Shown in pieces: positions 22,588-33,030 of a stretch of DNA of 64,000 nt; the first letter of the stretch is position 1; the number at the start of each line of letters is the position of its first letter. The notes beneath the pieces were generated by a model that saw nothing but the letters and a program-made list of their open reading frames with translations, was not told the origin of the DNA and did not search any database. This stretch comes from Streptohalobacillus salinus. Its GTDB lineage: Bacteria; Bacillota; Bacilli; Bacillales; Amphibacillaceae. The stretch covers positions 62,001-126,000 of the forward strand of contig NZ_QJJR01000003.1 of assembly GCF_003201605.1 (NCBI RefSeq). Direction: 5' to 3'. Both the position numbers and the translations under genes were made by a program.

Positions 22588-23009
22588 TGTATATTCCCCA
22601 CTTTAATTTTAGTATTAATCACCGTTGCTATTTATTTTAACTATTAAGTCCTTAAAAAATCATAAATTACTAAACAATCTATTTCGCGCGTAAACGGCAC
22701 GTTATTCTCATTATACAAAGAAATTCCTTTTGAATCTACCTTAAGACGGTATTCTCATGTAAATTTAATTTTATTGCATTAAATTGTCATATCTTTTCTT
22801 CTACGGCTCATACCTTTTCTCAGCACATTTGGCTCGTTAATTCAATTCAAGCGAACCCTAAGCGAATTTGAAACGCCCCCCAATCAAAAGGTGTGATCGG
22901 AGGGCGTTTCTGGCTTACTTTCTGATTATTTTCAAAACCATCAATTCATGTGTACCGTTTGGGCCATCTATAAGAAACACTTACACAACAGGTTAGCCGG
23001 TTGATTAAA
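22588..23009. other. Gene-free gap between fba and murA
   Basis: No coding frame is supported. Apart from the TATAAT for murA it contains a GC-rich inverted repeat AAACGCCC/GGGCGTTT (22871-22910) without a T run on the minus strand; its function is unknown. B. subtilis has a transaldolase gene in this slot, and none is seen here. Confidence 0.5.
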
Positions 23010-23051
23010 AATAAAATGAAAAAACAGCCTACCCCGAAAGGCAGACTGTTT
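23010..23051 (-). terminator. Terminator after fba
   Basis: A 12-bp stem (23022-23033/23040-23051, with G-U pairs) followed by TTTTTTCATTTTATTTTT on the minus strand. Confidence 0.88.
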
Positions 23052-23065
23052 GACATGCATAAAAA

Positions 23066-23920
23066 TTATGCTTTGTTTGAAGAACCGAATTCGCGCATTT
23101 TACCAATTACAGTTTCTTTGATAGCGTCGCGTGATGGTCCTAAATATTTACGAGGATCGATCATATCAGGGTTAGCTAATAATACTTCACGAACCTTTTT
23201 CGTTTGTTGGATTTGGTTTTCAGTGTTTACGTTGATTTTTGATGTACCGTAAGAAATCGCTTTTTGGATATCTTTTGTCGGAATACCAGTACCACCGTGT
23301 AATACTAATGGAACACCAGCAATTGTGTTGATAGCTTCCATCTCTTTGAATCCTAAGTTAGGCTCACCTTGGTAAGGACCGTGTACTGAACCTAATGCAG
23401 GAGCTAATGTATCAATACCCGTACGCTCAACCATTTCTTTACACTCTTTAGCGTCAGCATAGATAATTGAACCAGAAACGTCATCTTCTTGTCCACCAAC
23501 TGTGCCAAGTTCTGCTTCTACAGATACACCGTGGAAGTGTGCTAATTCTACAACTTTAGAAGTTGTTGCAATGTTTTCTTCGAATGGGTCGTGAGACGCA
23601 TCGATCATTACTGACGTGAAACCAGCTTGAATTGCTTTCGCACATTGCTCATAGCTTGAACCGTGATCTAAGTGGATTGCTACCGGTACAGTTGTACCTT
23701 GCGCTTCCATTACAGCTTTAACCATAGCCGTTACAACAGTGTAACCACCCATGTATTTCGCTGCGCCTTCAGAAACACCTAAGATTACTGGAGATTTCTC
23801 TTCTTCAGCAGCTTGAAGAATCGCTTGAATATACTCTAGGTTGTTGATGTTGAATTGTCCTACAGCATACGCGTTTCCGTTTGCTTCGTTTAACATTTTC
23901 GTCATTGATACTAATGGCAT
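23066..23920 (-). CDS. fba: Class II fructose-1,6-bisphosphate aldolase
   Basis: Zinc-dependent aldolase of glycolysis and gluconeogenesis (284 residues). [13 protein letters not shown] contains the catalytic aspartate (Asp85) and zinc histidine (His86); further zinc histidines are in [11 protein letters not shown] and [17 protein letters not shown] is the phosphate-binding end. A textbook AAGGAGG stands seven bases before ATG, and codon choice is visibly more restricted than in neighbours, both signs of high expression. The promoter and a cre box lie upstream. Confidence 0.97.
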   Translation of the reverse strand: MPLVSMTKMLNEANGNAYAVGQFNINNLEYIQAILQAAEEEKSPVILGVSEGAAKYMGGYTVVTAMVKAVMEAQGTTVPVAIHLDHGSSYEQCAKAIQAGFTSVMIDASHDPFEENIATTSKVVELAHFHGVSVEAELGTVGGQEDDVSGSIIYADAKECKEMVERTGIDTLAPALGSVHGPYQGEPNLGFKEMEAINTIAGVPLVLHGGTGIPTKDIQKAISYGTSKINVNTENQIQQTKKVREVLLANPDMIDPRKYLGPSRDAIKETVIGKMREFGSSNKA

Positions 23921-24047
23921 GAATGTTCCTCCTTAAGGATATAAAAATATTTAATTATAAAGCCGGTTCAAAAACCACGTTGCTTAACTGATATCTGAAC
24001 ATGCTTATATAGCCAGTCAAATGTAACGCTTGATTGGTTACGTTATA

Positions 24048-24076
24048 AGCATACCAATTTAATCGAAAAGGTGCAA
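24048..24076 (-). promoter_or_regulatory. Promoter of fba
   Basis: Minus strand: -35 TTGCAC (24071-24076), 17-base spacer, -10 TATGCT (24048-24053) with an upstream TGG that makes it an extended -10. The leader to the fba ATG would be about 120 bases. Confidence 0.6.
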
Positions 24077-24091
24077 CAGAAACTGGTCGTT

Positions 24092-24105
24092 TGTAAGCGT
24101 TTACT
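24092..24105. promoter_or_regulatory. cre box upstream of the fba promoter
   Basis: TGTAAGCGTTTACT matches the CcpA consensus TGWAANCGNTNWCA at 13 of 14 positions. Its centre is about 57 bases upstream of the start predicted from the promoter at 24048-24076, the position known for CcpA-activated ackA and pta in B. subtilis. The remaining fba-pyrG gap (24106-24372) shows nothing else. Confidence 0.6.
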
Positions 24106-24372
24106 CTATCTTTTTTCGATATTTTTTGACGATTTTCCGAATATTTTATACCTTCCATATCATTAAGTATTGCTAAAACGATATTATTTTCATCATTATT
24201 TATTTAATGCCTATGTATTTTTAATCGCTCTCGTTACACACTCATCTATTCATCTTTTGAACCAGTCACAATTTCAATAACCTTTATTCGGCAATGATTC
24301 CCCCTACGCTCATCCTCCCTTGCCTGGTTTGTCGCAACTTCCCAACGTCAAGTTACAACAGAAGACAGACAT

Positions 24373-24409
24373 AAAAAAGCGTGAGACAGGGATCTAGTCT
24401 GCCTCACGC
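24373..24409 (-). terminator. Terminator after pyrG
   Basis: Stem GCGTGAG/CTCACGC extended by CAG/CTG, followed by six T on the minus strand, just past the pyrG stop. Confidence 0.88.
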
Positions 24410-24417
24410 ATTTACTG

Positions 24418-26031
<1,614 letters not shown>

Positions 26032-26106
26032 TTATTATTATCTTTTTCTTGCCTGTCGATTTACGCGAGATAAACCCTTTCATAGGAGACGATCATTCTC
26101 TAAAAA

Positions 26107-26140
26107 TCAAAAAACGCCCTCCCAATTAGGAGGACGTTTA
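26107..26140 (-). terminator. pyrG: pyrG leader attenuator
   Basis: Stem TAAACGTCCTCC with GGGAGGGCG-type partner, then six T on the minus strand. It begins 23 bases after the predicted start point and precedes pyrG, so it acts in the leader. Its 5' arm carries CCTCC, which an RNA extended with extra G residues could pair with. Confidence 0.8.
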
Positions 26141-26157
26141 GCTATTCGATATTTATC

Positions 26158-26199
26158 GAGCCCAAGTAAAATTTTACGGTGAGCTGACGAAAAAAGCAA
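26158..26199 (-). promoter_or_regulatory. pyrG: pyrG promoter with GGGCTC start
   Basis: Minus strand: -35 TTGCTT (26194-26199), 17-base spacer, -10 TAAAAT (26171-26176), seven bases, then GGGCTC starting at 26163. In B. subtilis pyrG the transcript begins GGGC and low CTP causes reiterative addition of G, which disrupts the leader terminator. All elements are present here. Confidence 0.8.
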
Positions 26200-26254
26200 G
26201 AGGGTAAGTGATACCAAGTTTATCTTAAATTGATCTCTTTTTGTGCTAGATCAC

Positions 26255-26291
26255 ACAAAAAAAGATGCAACCTCAATAGCGGCTACACCTT
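26255..26291 (-). terminator. Terminator after rpoE
   Basis: A 10-bp stem (26263-26272/26281-26290, several G-U pairs) followed by seven T on the minus strand, upstream of the pyrG promoter. Confidence 0.75.
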
Positions 26292-26307
26292 TTAACAGCT
26301 TAATTCA

Positions 26308-26877
26308 TTACTTTGTATCTTTCTTTGTGTCCTTATCGTCATCTGCGTCATCATTGTCTGAGTCATCGTCGTCATCATCATCGTCATAATCTTCATCGTC
26401 ATCGTCGTCGTCGAATAAATCATCATCGTCATCTAAATCAAGATCATCATCGTCATCGTCGTCGTCATCATCTGTCGATAAATCTTTTTCAATAAATCCA
26501 AGTGGGATTTCAGTCAAATCTTCATCAACGTCATCAATCGATGGTGCTACTTCTTTTTTGGTTGCTTTCTTTTTCTTCTTCTTCTTTTTCTTCGGTTCTT
26601 GTGTAACTTCTTCATCAATCTGTTCGACTGGGTACCAAGCTTTTAAGCCCCATTCGCCTTGACCTAAGAATAAGAAACGTCCGTCTAAATTTAGATCTGT
26701 ATAAAACTGAGCAATATGGTAATCTTTTTGTTCTTGGGTAAACCCTTTAATTTCTGCAACTTGATCAAAAAGCGTACGATAATGCATTGTCTTCTTTTCA
26801 TCTTTCAACAACATTGTGCCAATTTCAATCATTGAACGTTCTTTTAATTCATCACGGTTTATATCTTTAACACTCAC
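26308..26877 (-). CDS. rpoE: RNA polymerase delta subunit
   Basis: Delta subunit of Gram-positive RNA polymerase, which aids recycling and promoter selectivity. An N-terminal HARE-HTH fold (about residues 5-85, ELKERSMIEIGTMLLKDEKK onward) is followed by a lysine tract of nine to ten residues (around 95-105) and a disordered tail made almost wholly of aspartate. The GTG at 26877 is preferred (GGGAG eight bases upstream); another GTG lies three codons earlier. The Asp tail is coded by GAT/GAC repeats prone to slippage. 189 residues. Confidence 0.95.
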   Translation of the reverse strand: MSVKDINRDELKERSMIEIGTMLLKDEKKTMHYRTLFDQVAEIKGFTQEQKDYHIAQFYTDLNLDGRFLFLGQGEWGLKAWYPVEQIDEEVTQEPKKKKKKKKKATKKEVAPSIDDVDEDLTEIPLGFIEKDLSTDDDDDDDDDDLDLDDDDDLFDDDDDDEDYDDDDDDDDSDNDDADDDKDTKKDTK

Positions 26878-27023
26878 CGAGCACACTCCCTTTATTTCAA
26901 TTATTCACCTGCATTTATTCAGGTTGATAAGTTCGCTTCCTATTTACCACCAGTACATTATAAGAGTATGACCTATAAAAAGCAACAATTCCACTGAATT
27001 GCTTGAAAAAAAGGTGTGTTTTT

Positions 27024-27611
27024 TTAGTTTTTAATAAAATCAACAAGGCCTTTTACTTTCTTCTCCGTTAAATCACCCGAATTATCAAAGATTAAAATAC
27101 TCGACTCAGGAATTTCCCAATTGATTTCTGGAACGAAGTTGACGCGTGTTTCATAACTATCCCAGTTTTCTAATTTCCACGTATCACGTTCTGTACCACG
27201 GCTCTCAATCCGTTCGCGTTGTTGTTCAATATCATCAAGCACCACGACAACAACTTTCACATCAACTTCTGCTTTGGTTTTTCCAGCTGCACTCAACACG
27301 CCTTCGATCCATGCTTTATTTTTAAGCTCAGAAGTAAATGGTGAAATCATGAAAACATCTTGCCCAACTTTTAAATTTTCAATGCATACATCCTTTGCTG
27401 TGTCGTACTCTAAATCACGCAGGTGTTTCTTGTAGTACTCTGAATCGCGGTCATCAGGATCTAATCCTTCTTTTTCTAAAAACGCTTCTACAAAGCGTCC
27501 ACCTACAGTATCACGATCTAGAAATGCTGCAGGGGTGTGTTTGATTGCTTCAATCGCGACCGTTGTCTTCCCAGTACCGGCCACGCCGACAAAAAATACG
27601 AGCTTCTGCAT
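27024..27611 (-). CDS. P-loop (AAA_33-type) kinase-like ATPase
   Basis: Small P-loop protein (195 residues) of unknown substrate. Walker A is FFVGVAGTGKTTVAIEA at the N-terminus, followed by FLDRDTVGG, resembling zeta-toxin/gluconate-kinase-like nucleotide kinases that phosphorylate small molecules; a basic lid-like stretch RERIESRGTERD lies near residue 132. AAGGGAG precedes the ATG. It is a single-gene unit between rpoE and the pRiA4b-family gene. The precise function cannot be read from the sequence. Confidence 0.75.
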   Translation of the reverse strand: MQKLVFFVGVAGTGKTTVAIEAIKHTPAAFLDRDTVGGRFVEAFLEKEGLDPDDRDSEYYKKHLRDLEYDTAKDVCIENLKVGQDVFMISPFTSELKNKAWIEGVLSAAGKTKAEVDVKVVVVVLDDIEQQRERIESRGTERDTWKLENWDSYETRVNFVPEINWEIPESSILIFDNSGDLTEKKVKGLVDFIKN

Positions 27612-27815
27612 CTTAACGTCTCCCTTATGTATAATATATATTAATTTCTATGTTAACGTATACATTCATAAAATGCACCTGTTTTTTCTGCATTCAAATA
27701 ATTTCAGGTGAATTTCTAAACATTTGCGCCTTATCCTGCTAACCGGCAGTGATTAACATGTCTATCTCCGTTCGCTGAAGCTGAGCTTACACGTCTCTCA
27801 ACTGGCGCTCCCTTG

Positions 27816-28556
27816 TCAATCGTGATTGAAGAAATACTTGTCCTTAATTATCGCATAATTCGTATGGTCAATATTGTTCCACTCCGTTTTCTGATAGTGA
27901 ACAGACTTTAGCCGTTTATTAATTCTTGCCGGGTTATACCAATGAAATTCTTGACTAGCTGCCCAAGCTTTTAGCTCCTCATAGTCGACATGATTGGGTT
28001 GCCTATAGACCTCAAGAAATTCATAAAACCCAGCCCATCCACCCACATCTTCAGGGGGAGAGGTTCCTTCACCAGCGATTAACTGGGCAAACCCGAACGG
28101 ATAATCTTCTACAACTGCTTCTAAGGTGACTGAAAACGTCCAATCTTCACCAAAATCATACTGATACGCTATTTTTTTATACTTTTCTAAGTAACGATCA
28201 ATTTTTAAACCGGAAGGTTTTCTAACCTCGACCTTTAGTCTTTCTTGACGGCGCTTTTCATAGTGTAACGATTGACCATCTAATCGTTGCAAGCGCTCCT
28301 GATAAACGGATGGATGCTTTTTATAATGTTGGTGCGCGAAGTAAGCTTCCTCGTCATTGGTCACTTGTTGATTGTCTTCTGGTAAGTCAAAACAATACAA
28401 GTGATAGGCTTCATGTGGATAACCACTTTGAAAATTCGTGGCGTTTTGTATCACGTCATGGAGGCGCCTAAACGTTGCACCCGCCGGCATAATTACACGC
28501 CGCCACACTACAGGATCAGAATCAATCATATGAATCGTTAGAATATACGCTTTCAT
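27816..28556 (-). CDS. Plasmid pRiA4b ORF-3 family protein
   Basis: Member of the pRiA4b ORF-3-like family (PF07929), function unknown. Family marks are seen: PVVWRRVIMPAGATFRRLHD at the start, YDFGEDWTFSVTLE near residue 145, and GEGTSPPEDVGGWAGFYEFL near 175. The ATG at 28556 is preferred (AAGGA nine bases upstream) over a GTG two codons earlier; 246 residues. No partner toxin or mobile gene is next to it. Confidence 0.85.
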   Translation of the reverse strand: MKAYILTIHMIDSDPVVWRRVIMPAGATFRRLHDVIQNATNFQSGYPHEAYHLYCFDLPEDNQQVTNDEEAYFAHQHYKKHPSVYQERLQRLDGQSLHYEKRRQERLKVEVRKPSGLKIDRYLEKYKKIAYQYDFGEDWTFSVTLEAVVEDYPFGFAQLIAGEGTSPPEDVGGWAGFYEFLEVYRQPNHVDYEELKAWAASQEFHWYNPARINKRLKSVHYQKTEWNNIDHTNYAIIKDKYFFNHD

Positions 28557-28641
28557 CTTCACACGTCCTTCTTTTTGTTTTTATTGTTGCCACCTTGCCT
28601 TAAATACTTACTCGCTTACTGATCTGATCTGGTAACTATAA

Positions 28642-28664
28642 AGGCCTGCCATCCTGGCAGGCCC
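28642..28664 (-). terminator. Terminator after argS
   Basis: GCCTGCCA/TGGCAGGC stem with 3-base loop, followed by TTTATAG on the minus strand; short T run. Confidence 0.65.
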
Positions 28665-28681
28665 GCATTATATTGTCGCTC

Positions 28682-30352
28682 TTACATTTGTTCCGGTGCG
28701 CTTACACCAATAATTGATAGCGCATTTGCTAGCGTGATCCGAACGGCTTCCATCAAAGCAAGCCGTGCTTTTGTTTTTTCAACATCGGTATCATCGAGTA
28801 CTTTTTCTGCGTTATAGAAACTATGCAGGAGTTGCGCTAATTCAAAGACATAGCTTGTCATCCGGTGCGGCGTCCGGTTAAAGGCTGCATCTGTTACAAT
28901 TTGCGGGAAGTCACCTAAGTGCTTCAATAAATCCTCCGCTTTCTCTGTCATTAAATGATCTGCAAGATGATTAAGATCTGCTTCATAACCTTTTTCATTT
29001 GCTTGTTTCAATAACGTACAAATCCGCGCATGGGCGTACTGAACATAATAGACAGGATTTTCATTTGATTCTGACCGTGCTAAATCCATATCGAAGTCCA
29101 ATTGCGCATCGCTTGAACGCATCACGAAGAAATAACGGGTGGCGTCGACACCGACTTCTTCCATTAATTCGCGTAAGGTGACCGCTTTCCCCGTCCGCTT
29201 ACTCATTTTAACTTTCTCACCGTTTTCAAACAAACTGACCATTTGGATAATCTCAACTTCTAACGTGTCCCGGTCATAACCAAGCGCTTCAATGGCTGCT
29301 TTCATCCGCGGAATATAGCCATGGTGATCGGCTCCCCAAATGTTGATGAGTTTGTTAAAGCCACGGTCTAATTTATTTTTATGGTAGCTAATGTCCGGTG
29401 TTAAGTAGGTATAAGAACCATCATTTTTAATTAAGACACGGTCTTTGTCATCACCAAAGGCCGTCGTGTTAAACCACGTTGCCCCATCTTTTTCATAGGT
29501 GTGGCCCTTTTCTTTTAACAACTCAAGTGTTGGTACGATTTTCCCCTCATCATAGAGAGACGTTTCACTAAACCAGTGATCGAAGTGCACTCTAAAATCC
29601 GCTAAATCAGTTGCTAACTTATCCAGTTCAAACTTAAGTCCATATTCTCTAAAGAATTGCAGACGTTCTTCCCGGTCCATTTCAACAAATTTATCGCCAT
29701 GACGTTCTTGTAACGTTTGACCTATACCAATGATGTCTTTGCCATGATAACCATCTTCAGGCATTGGGTAATCTTCACCACAGGCCTGCATGTAACGTGC
29801 TTCCACTGAAAGTGACAAGTTATTGATTTGATTACCCGCATCGTTAATGTAATATTCACGCTCGACATCATACCCCACCCAGTCCAGTAGACGGCAAAGC
29901 GAATCGCCAACAGAGGCACCACGGGCATGTCCTAAGTGTAAGTCTCCGGTCGGATTGGCCGAAACAAACTCCACTTGAACTTTTTCACCTTGCGCTGCAT
30001 TGGTCCGTCCGTAGTTTTCTTTTTCCGTAAAGATCATCGGAATCAGCCGAGTTAAATAACTTTTATCGACAAAGAAGTTGATAAATCCCGGTCCGGCAAT
30101 ATCAACCTTATTGATTGATGCTTCGACGTGATCTAAGTTTCCAACAATTGCTTCAGCGATTTGACGCGGTGCTTTTTTTGCAACCCGTGCTAACTGCATA
30201 GCGATATTTGTTGCATAATCTCCATGTTGTTTATCTTTTGGCTTTTCTAAAATAACCTCTGGGATGTCATTTTCTTCTGCGAGTCCTGCCGTGATGACCG
30301 CTTGTTTAATTTCGTACTTAATCCGGTCTTCCATTTCTTGAACGATGCTCAT
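28682..30352 (-). CDS. argS: Arginyl-tRNA synthetase
   Basis: Class I synthetase charging tRNA-Arg (556 residues). The N-terminal additional domain (residues 1-110) is followed by the HIGH-type signature [14 protein letters not shown], the KMSKS-type loop [13 protein letters not shown], and a C-terminal anticodon-binding DALR domain (from about 435). The start overlaps the ywiB stop by four bases (ATGA), as in B. subtilis. Confidence 0.97.
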   Translation of the reverse strand: MSIVQEMEDRIKYEIKQAVITAGLAEENDIPEVILEKPKDKQHGDYATNIAMQLARVAKKAPRQIAEAIVGNLDHVEASINKVDIAGPGFINFFVDKSYLTRLIPMIFTEKENYGRTNAAQGEKVQVEFVSANPTGDLHLGHARGASVGDSLCRLLDWVGYDVEREYYINDAGNQINNLSLSVEARYMQACGEDYPMPEDGYHGKDIIGIGQTLQERHGDKFVEMDREERLQFFREYGLKFELDKLATDLADFRVHFDHWFSETSLYDEGKIVPTLELLKEKGHTYEKDGATWFNTTAFGDDKDRVLIKNDGSYTYLTPDISYHKNKLDRGFNKLINIWGADHHGYIPRMKAAIEALGYDRDTLEVEIIQMVSLFENGEKVKMSKRTGKAVTLRELMEEVGVDATRYFFVMRSSDAQLDFDMDLARSESNENPVYYVQYAHARICTLLKQANEKGYEADLNHLADHLMTEKAEDLLKHLGDFPQIVTDAAFNRTPHRMTSYVFELAQLLHSFYNAEKVLDDTDVEKTKARLALMEAVRITLANALSIIGVSAPEQM

Positions 30353-30783
30353 GCTTGTTCCTCCTCGATAATAAGTCTTAACGTGTGACGCCGTTTTGTT
30401 TCACCATTTAAGACGGTTTGATAATCCATCGTTAGCCTTCCTCTTTCACTACTAGATAACGGGATAAAATCAATCTTTTGAGTTTCTGTGCTTAAATTAA
30501 AGCTCCCGTAAGGGTGGCGATAATGACTTTCTGTTTTTCGGTTAAGATTAAACTGTTGCGTAAGCTGATATGCGCCTGTTCGTTTCAAGGTCACTTTTCC
30601 TGCCTTAATGATAAAAACCGTATCAACAATTGTCTCTTCCATCTCATGTTTAAATTGAACCATCGCATGCGTTTCTGTCTGCAAAAGCGACGCTTCTGCT
30701 TTAACTGTTTCTTTTTGTAGGTCTTTTCCATCGCGAATCGTTGTTTCTAACGTAATCGCAACCGTTTCTTTTATCTCTTCCAT
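30349..30783 (-). CDS. ywiB: DUF1934 family protein (YwiB)
   Basis: Calycin-like beta-barrel protein of the DUF1934 family, function unknown (144 residues). It resembles B. subtilis YwiB in length, in the pattern [20 protein letters not shown], and in position immediately upstream of argS with a four-base overlap. The second ATG (30783) has AGGA nine bases upstream; another ATG two codons earlier is too close to it. Confidence 0.82.
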   Translation of the reverse strand: MEEIKETVAITLETTIRDGKDLQKETVKAEASLLQTETHAMVQFKHEMEETIVDTVFIIKAGKVTLKRTGAYQLTQQFNLNRKTESHYRHPYGSFNLSTETQKIDFIPLSSSERGRLTMDYQTVLNGETKRRHTLRLIIEEEQA

Positions 30784-31008
30784 CACCATTCATCCTTTAA
30801 TTTCTTCAATACCCCTTAGTATAGAAATATTTTGTTAATAACTCAAGTAAAATCAACGATTTCGCTAAGAGTTTTCATATTTTCCTCGGTTGCATCGCTT
30901 GTGCTCGTTAACGACATTCGATTTTTAATGAAGCAATACGTCGCTGATGCAACTTCAACCGACCCCTTTAAATAGCTGACTTCTGTTGCTACTAAAGCAA
31001 ACAACGAA

Positions 31009-31048
31009 TGAAAAACCCATCCTAATCAATACTCAATTAGGATGGGTG
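31009..31048 (-). terminator. Terminator after speB
   Basis: A 12-bp perfect stem ACCCATCCTAAT/ATTAGGATGGGT (31015-31026/31036-31047) followed by five T on the minus strand. Confidence 0.88.
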
Positions 31049-31055
31049 GCTTCCG

Positions 31056-31928
31056 TTATTTTATAAACCCTAGTAACATTTCGCGAATGTATTTACTGGC
31101 AGCAATTGCGGTTTGATCACTGTTGTCATAGGGCGGCGACACTTCAACAAGGTCGCAACCAACAACATTGACATCAGACGCTGCAATCGCATGAATGGCA
31201 TCAAGTAACTCTTTTGAGGTAATGCCACCAATTTCCTGTGTACCCGTCCCCGGTGCACTGGCAGGGTCTAACACGTCGATATCAACCGTTAGATACACGG
31301 TTTTACCAGCGAGTGATGGCAACACCTCTTTAAGTGGGGCTAGAACGTGGTCACGGTATAAATGTAAACCACTTGCCTTTGCATAGGCAAACTCTTCCTT
31401 CATCCCGGAACGGATGCCGAAGGAATAGACGTTTTCCGGTCCAATCATCTCCGCAATCTTTTTCACCGGTGTCGAGTGGGACAACGCTTCCCCCTCATAA
31501 TCATCTCTAAGGTCGGTATGCGCATCAATATGCAGTAATAAAACGTCAGGATGATGTTGGAAAACCGCTTGAACAATCGGTAACGTTACCAAATGCTCGC
31601 CGCCCATCGCAAACGGGAATTTTTTATCGCGAAGCAACTGATCGACATATTCACGAATCAGAGTCACGCTCTTTGCCGGGTTACCAAATGGCAAGGGCAT
31701 GTCACCTGCATCAAAAAAATTGATATCCGTTAGCTCTTTATCTAAGTAAGGGCTGTATTCTTCAAGACCGATTGAAACTTCGCGAATACGGTTCGGACCA
31801 AACCGTGAACCCGGACGAAAACTAACCGTCCAGTCCATGGGCAACCCAAACAGTACCGCTTCTGCGGTGTCATAATCGGGGCGTGAGGCAATAAATACTT
31901 TACCTGAGTAAGCTTCATCAAAGCGCAT
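31056..31928 (-). CDS. speB: Agmatinase
   Basis: Ureohydrolase-fold enzyme, most likely agmatine to putrescine plus urea (290 residues). The manganese ligands are in GGEHLVTLP, HIDAHTDLRDDYEG and DIDVLDPASAPGTGT, all intact. It lies 12 bases downstream of speE, so the pair forms a putrescine-spermidine unit as in B. subtilis. Formiminoglutamase or arginase are alternatives, less likely given speE. Confidence 0.92.
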   Translation of the reverse strand: MRFDEAYSGKVFIASRPDYDTAEAVLFGLPMDWTVSFRPGSRFGPNRIREVSIGLEEYSPYLDKELTDINFFDAGDMPLPFGNPAKSVTLIREYVDQLLRDKKFPFAMGGEHLVTLPIVQAVFQHHPDVLLLHIDAHTDLRDDYEGEALSHSTPVKKIAEMIGPENVYSFGIRSGMKEEFAYAKASGLHLYRDHVLAPLKEVLPSLAGKTVYLTVDIDVLDPASAPGTGTQEIGGITSKELLDAIHAIAASDVNVVGCDLVEVSPPYDNSDQTAIAASKYIREMLLGFIK

Positions 31929-31940
31929 GACTTCTCCCCC

Positions 31941-32762
31941 TTATTTCGTTAAGTCTTCAACGAATTTCGGCAAAGCAAAGCTGGCTGCATGAAGAGCTTT
32001 CGTATAATATTTTGTTTCGATCTCAGCTGTGCGTTGATCTTCAATCGGATCATACGTTTTACTACCTATCGTAAATGTCCACAAACCACTTGGATAGGTC
32101 GGGATATTGGCGGTATAAAGTTTGGTGTTCGGGAAGATTTCTTTCACATCTTGTTGAACCGTTTTAATAAGGTCGGCTTTAAACCACGGATTATCTGTTT
32201 GTGCAACGAAAATACCATCTGGTTTCAGTGCTTTACTAATTCCCGCATAAAATCCCTTGGTGAATAAATTAACAGCTGGACCGACAGGTTCAGTTGAATC
32301 CACTAGGATAACATCGTATTTATTCTCACTTTCAGCGATATGCATAAACCCATCACCGACTTGAACATCGACACGCGGATCATCAAGTGCCCCAGCAATG
32401 GTTGGCAAGTATTTCTTAGACGATGCAATCACATCACCATCAATTTCCGCAAGAACAGCTTTCTCAACAGACGGGTGTTTTAACACCTCACGAATCACAC
32501 CACCGTCACCCCCACCAACAACTAACACTTGTTTCGGGTTGGGGTGGGTGAATAACGGCACATGACTAATCATCTCATGATAGACGAACTCATCACGTTC
32601 AGTGGTCATGACCATTCCGTCAAGGACTAACATGTTGCCCCATTCTTCTGTTTCAATCATATCAAGCTTTTGAAAATCCGTTTGTTTTTCATCTAATGTG
32701 CGTTTTACCTTTGCCGTAATACCAAAGGCATCGGTTTGTTTTTCTGTATACCATAAATCCAT
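31941..32762 (-). CDS. speE: Spermidine synthase
   Basis: Aminopropyltransferase making spermidine from putrescine and decarboxylated SAM (273 residues). It shows [17 protein letters not shown] at the N-terminus, the nucleotide-binding [18 protein letters not shown], and the catalytic DSTEPVGPA motif. AAGGAG stands nine bases before ATG. First gene of the speE-speB unit, with its own promoter. Confidence 0.96.
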   Translation of the reverse strand: MDLWYTEKQTDAFGITAKVKRTLDEKQTDFQKLDMIETEEWGNMLVLDGMVMTTERDEFVYHEMISHVPLFTHPNPKQVLVVGGGDGGVIREVLKHPSVEKAVLAEIDGDVIASSKKYLPTIAGALDDPRVDVQVGDGFMHIAESENKYDVILVDSTEPVGPAVNLFTKGFYAGISKALKPDGIFVAQTDNPWFKADLIKTVQQDVKEIFPNTKLYTANIPTYPSGLWTFTIGSKTYDPIEDQRTAEIETKYYTKALHAASFALPKFVEDLTK

Positions 32763-32877
32763 AGTTATCTTCTCCTTCTATCCTATACGTTTTCTTGTTT
32801 GGTCTCAGCTATTAATTTAAGATGCACCTTCTTAACCACTAGCGATCAGCTCGCTTAAAAAGAAGGGAATCAAGATA

Positions 32878-32905
32878 ATTTTAGAGTAGTTCCGAAAAAA
32901 AGCAA
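32878..32905 (-). promoter_or_regulatory. Promoter of speE-speB
   Basis: Minus strand: -35 TTGCTT (32900-32905), 16-base spacer, -10 TAAAAT (32878-32883). The hexamers equal those of pyrG. Confidence 0.55.
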
Positions 32906-33030
32906 GTGCCTTTTACTATTTCAGTAGAAGATTTTAATTGATCATCTTCACCTAACATGCTAAATGCATTGTCAAAAACTTATAACTGAAGTCACACAGA
33001 TTCTAACCACATCCCTACCAGAGGATTCAA

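Noticed and set aside
22871-22910. Terminator of a lost gene between fba and murA
   Set aside because: The GC-rich inverted repeat has no T run on the minus strand and no coding remnant is detectable next to it.
23955-24158. 67-codon minus-strand frame downstream of the fba promoter
   Set aside because: It lies in the fba leader, overlaps the promoter, has no ribosome site and no recognisable family.
26313-26495. Plus-strand frame rich in His and Arg
   Set aside because: It is the antisense of the aspartate repeats of rpoE and only reflects GAT/GAC composition.
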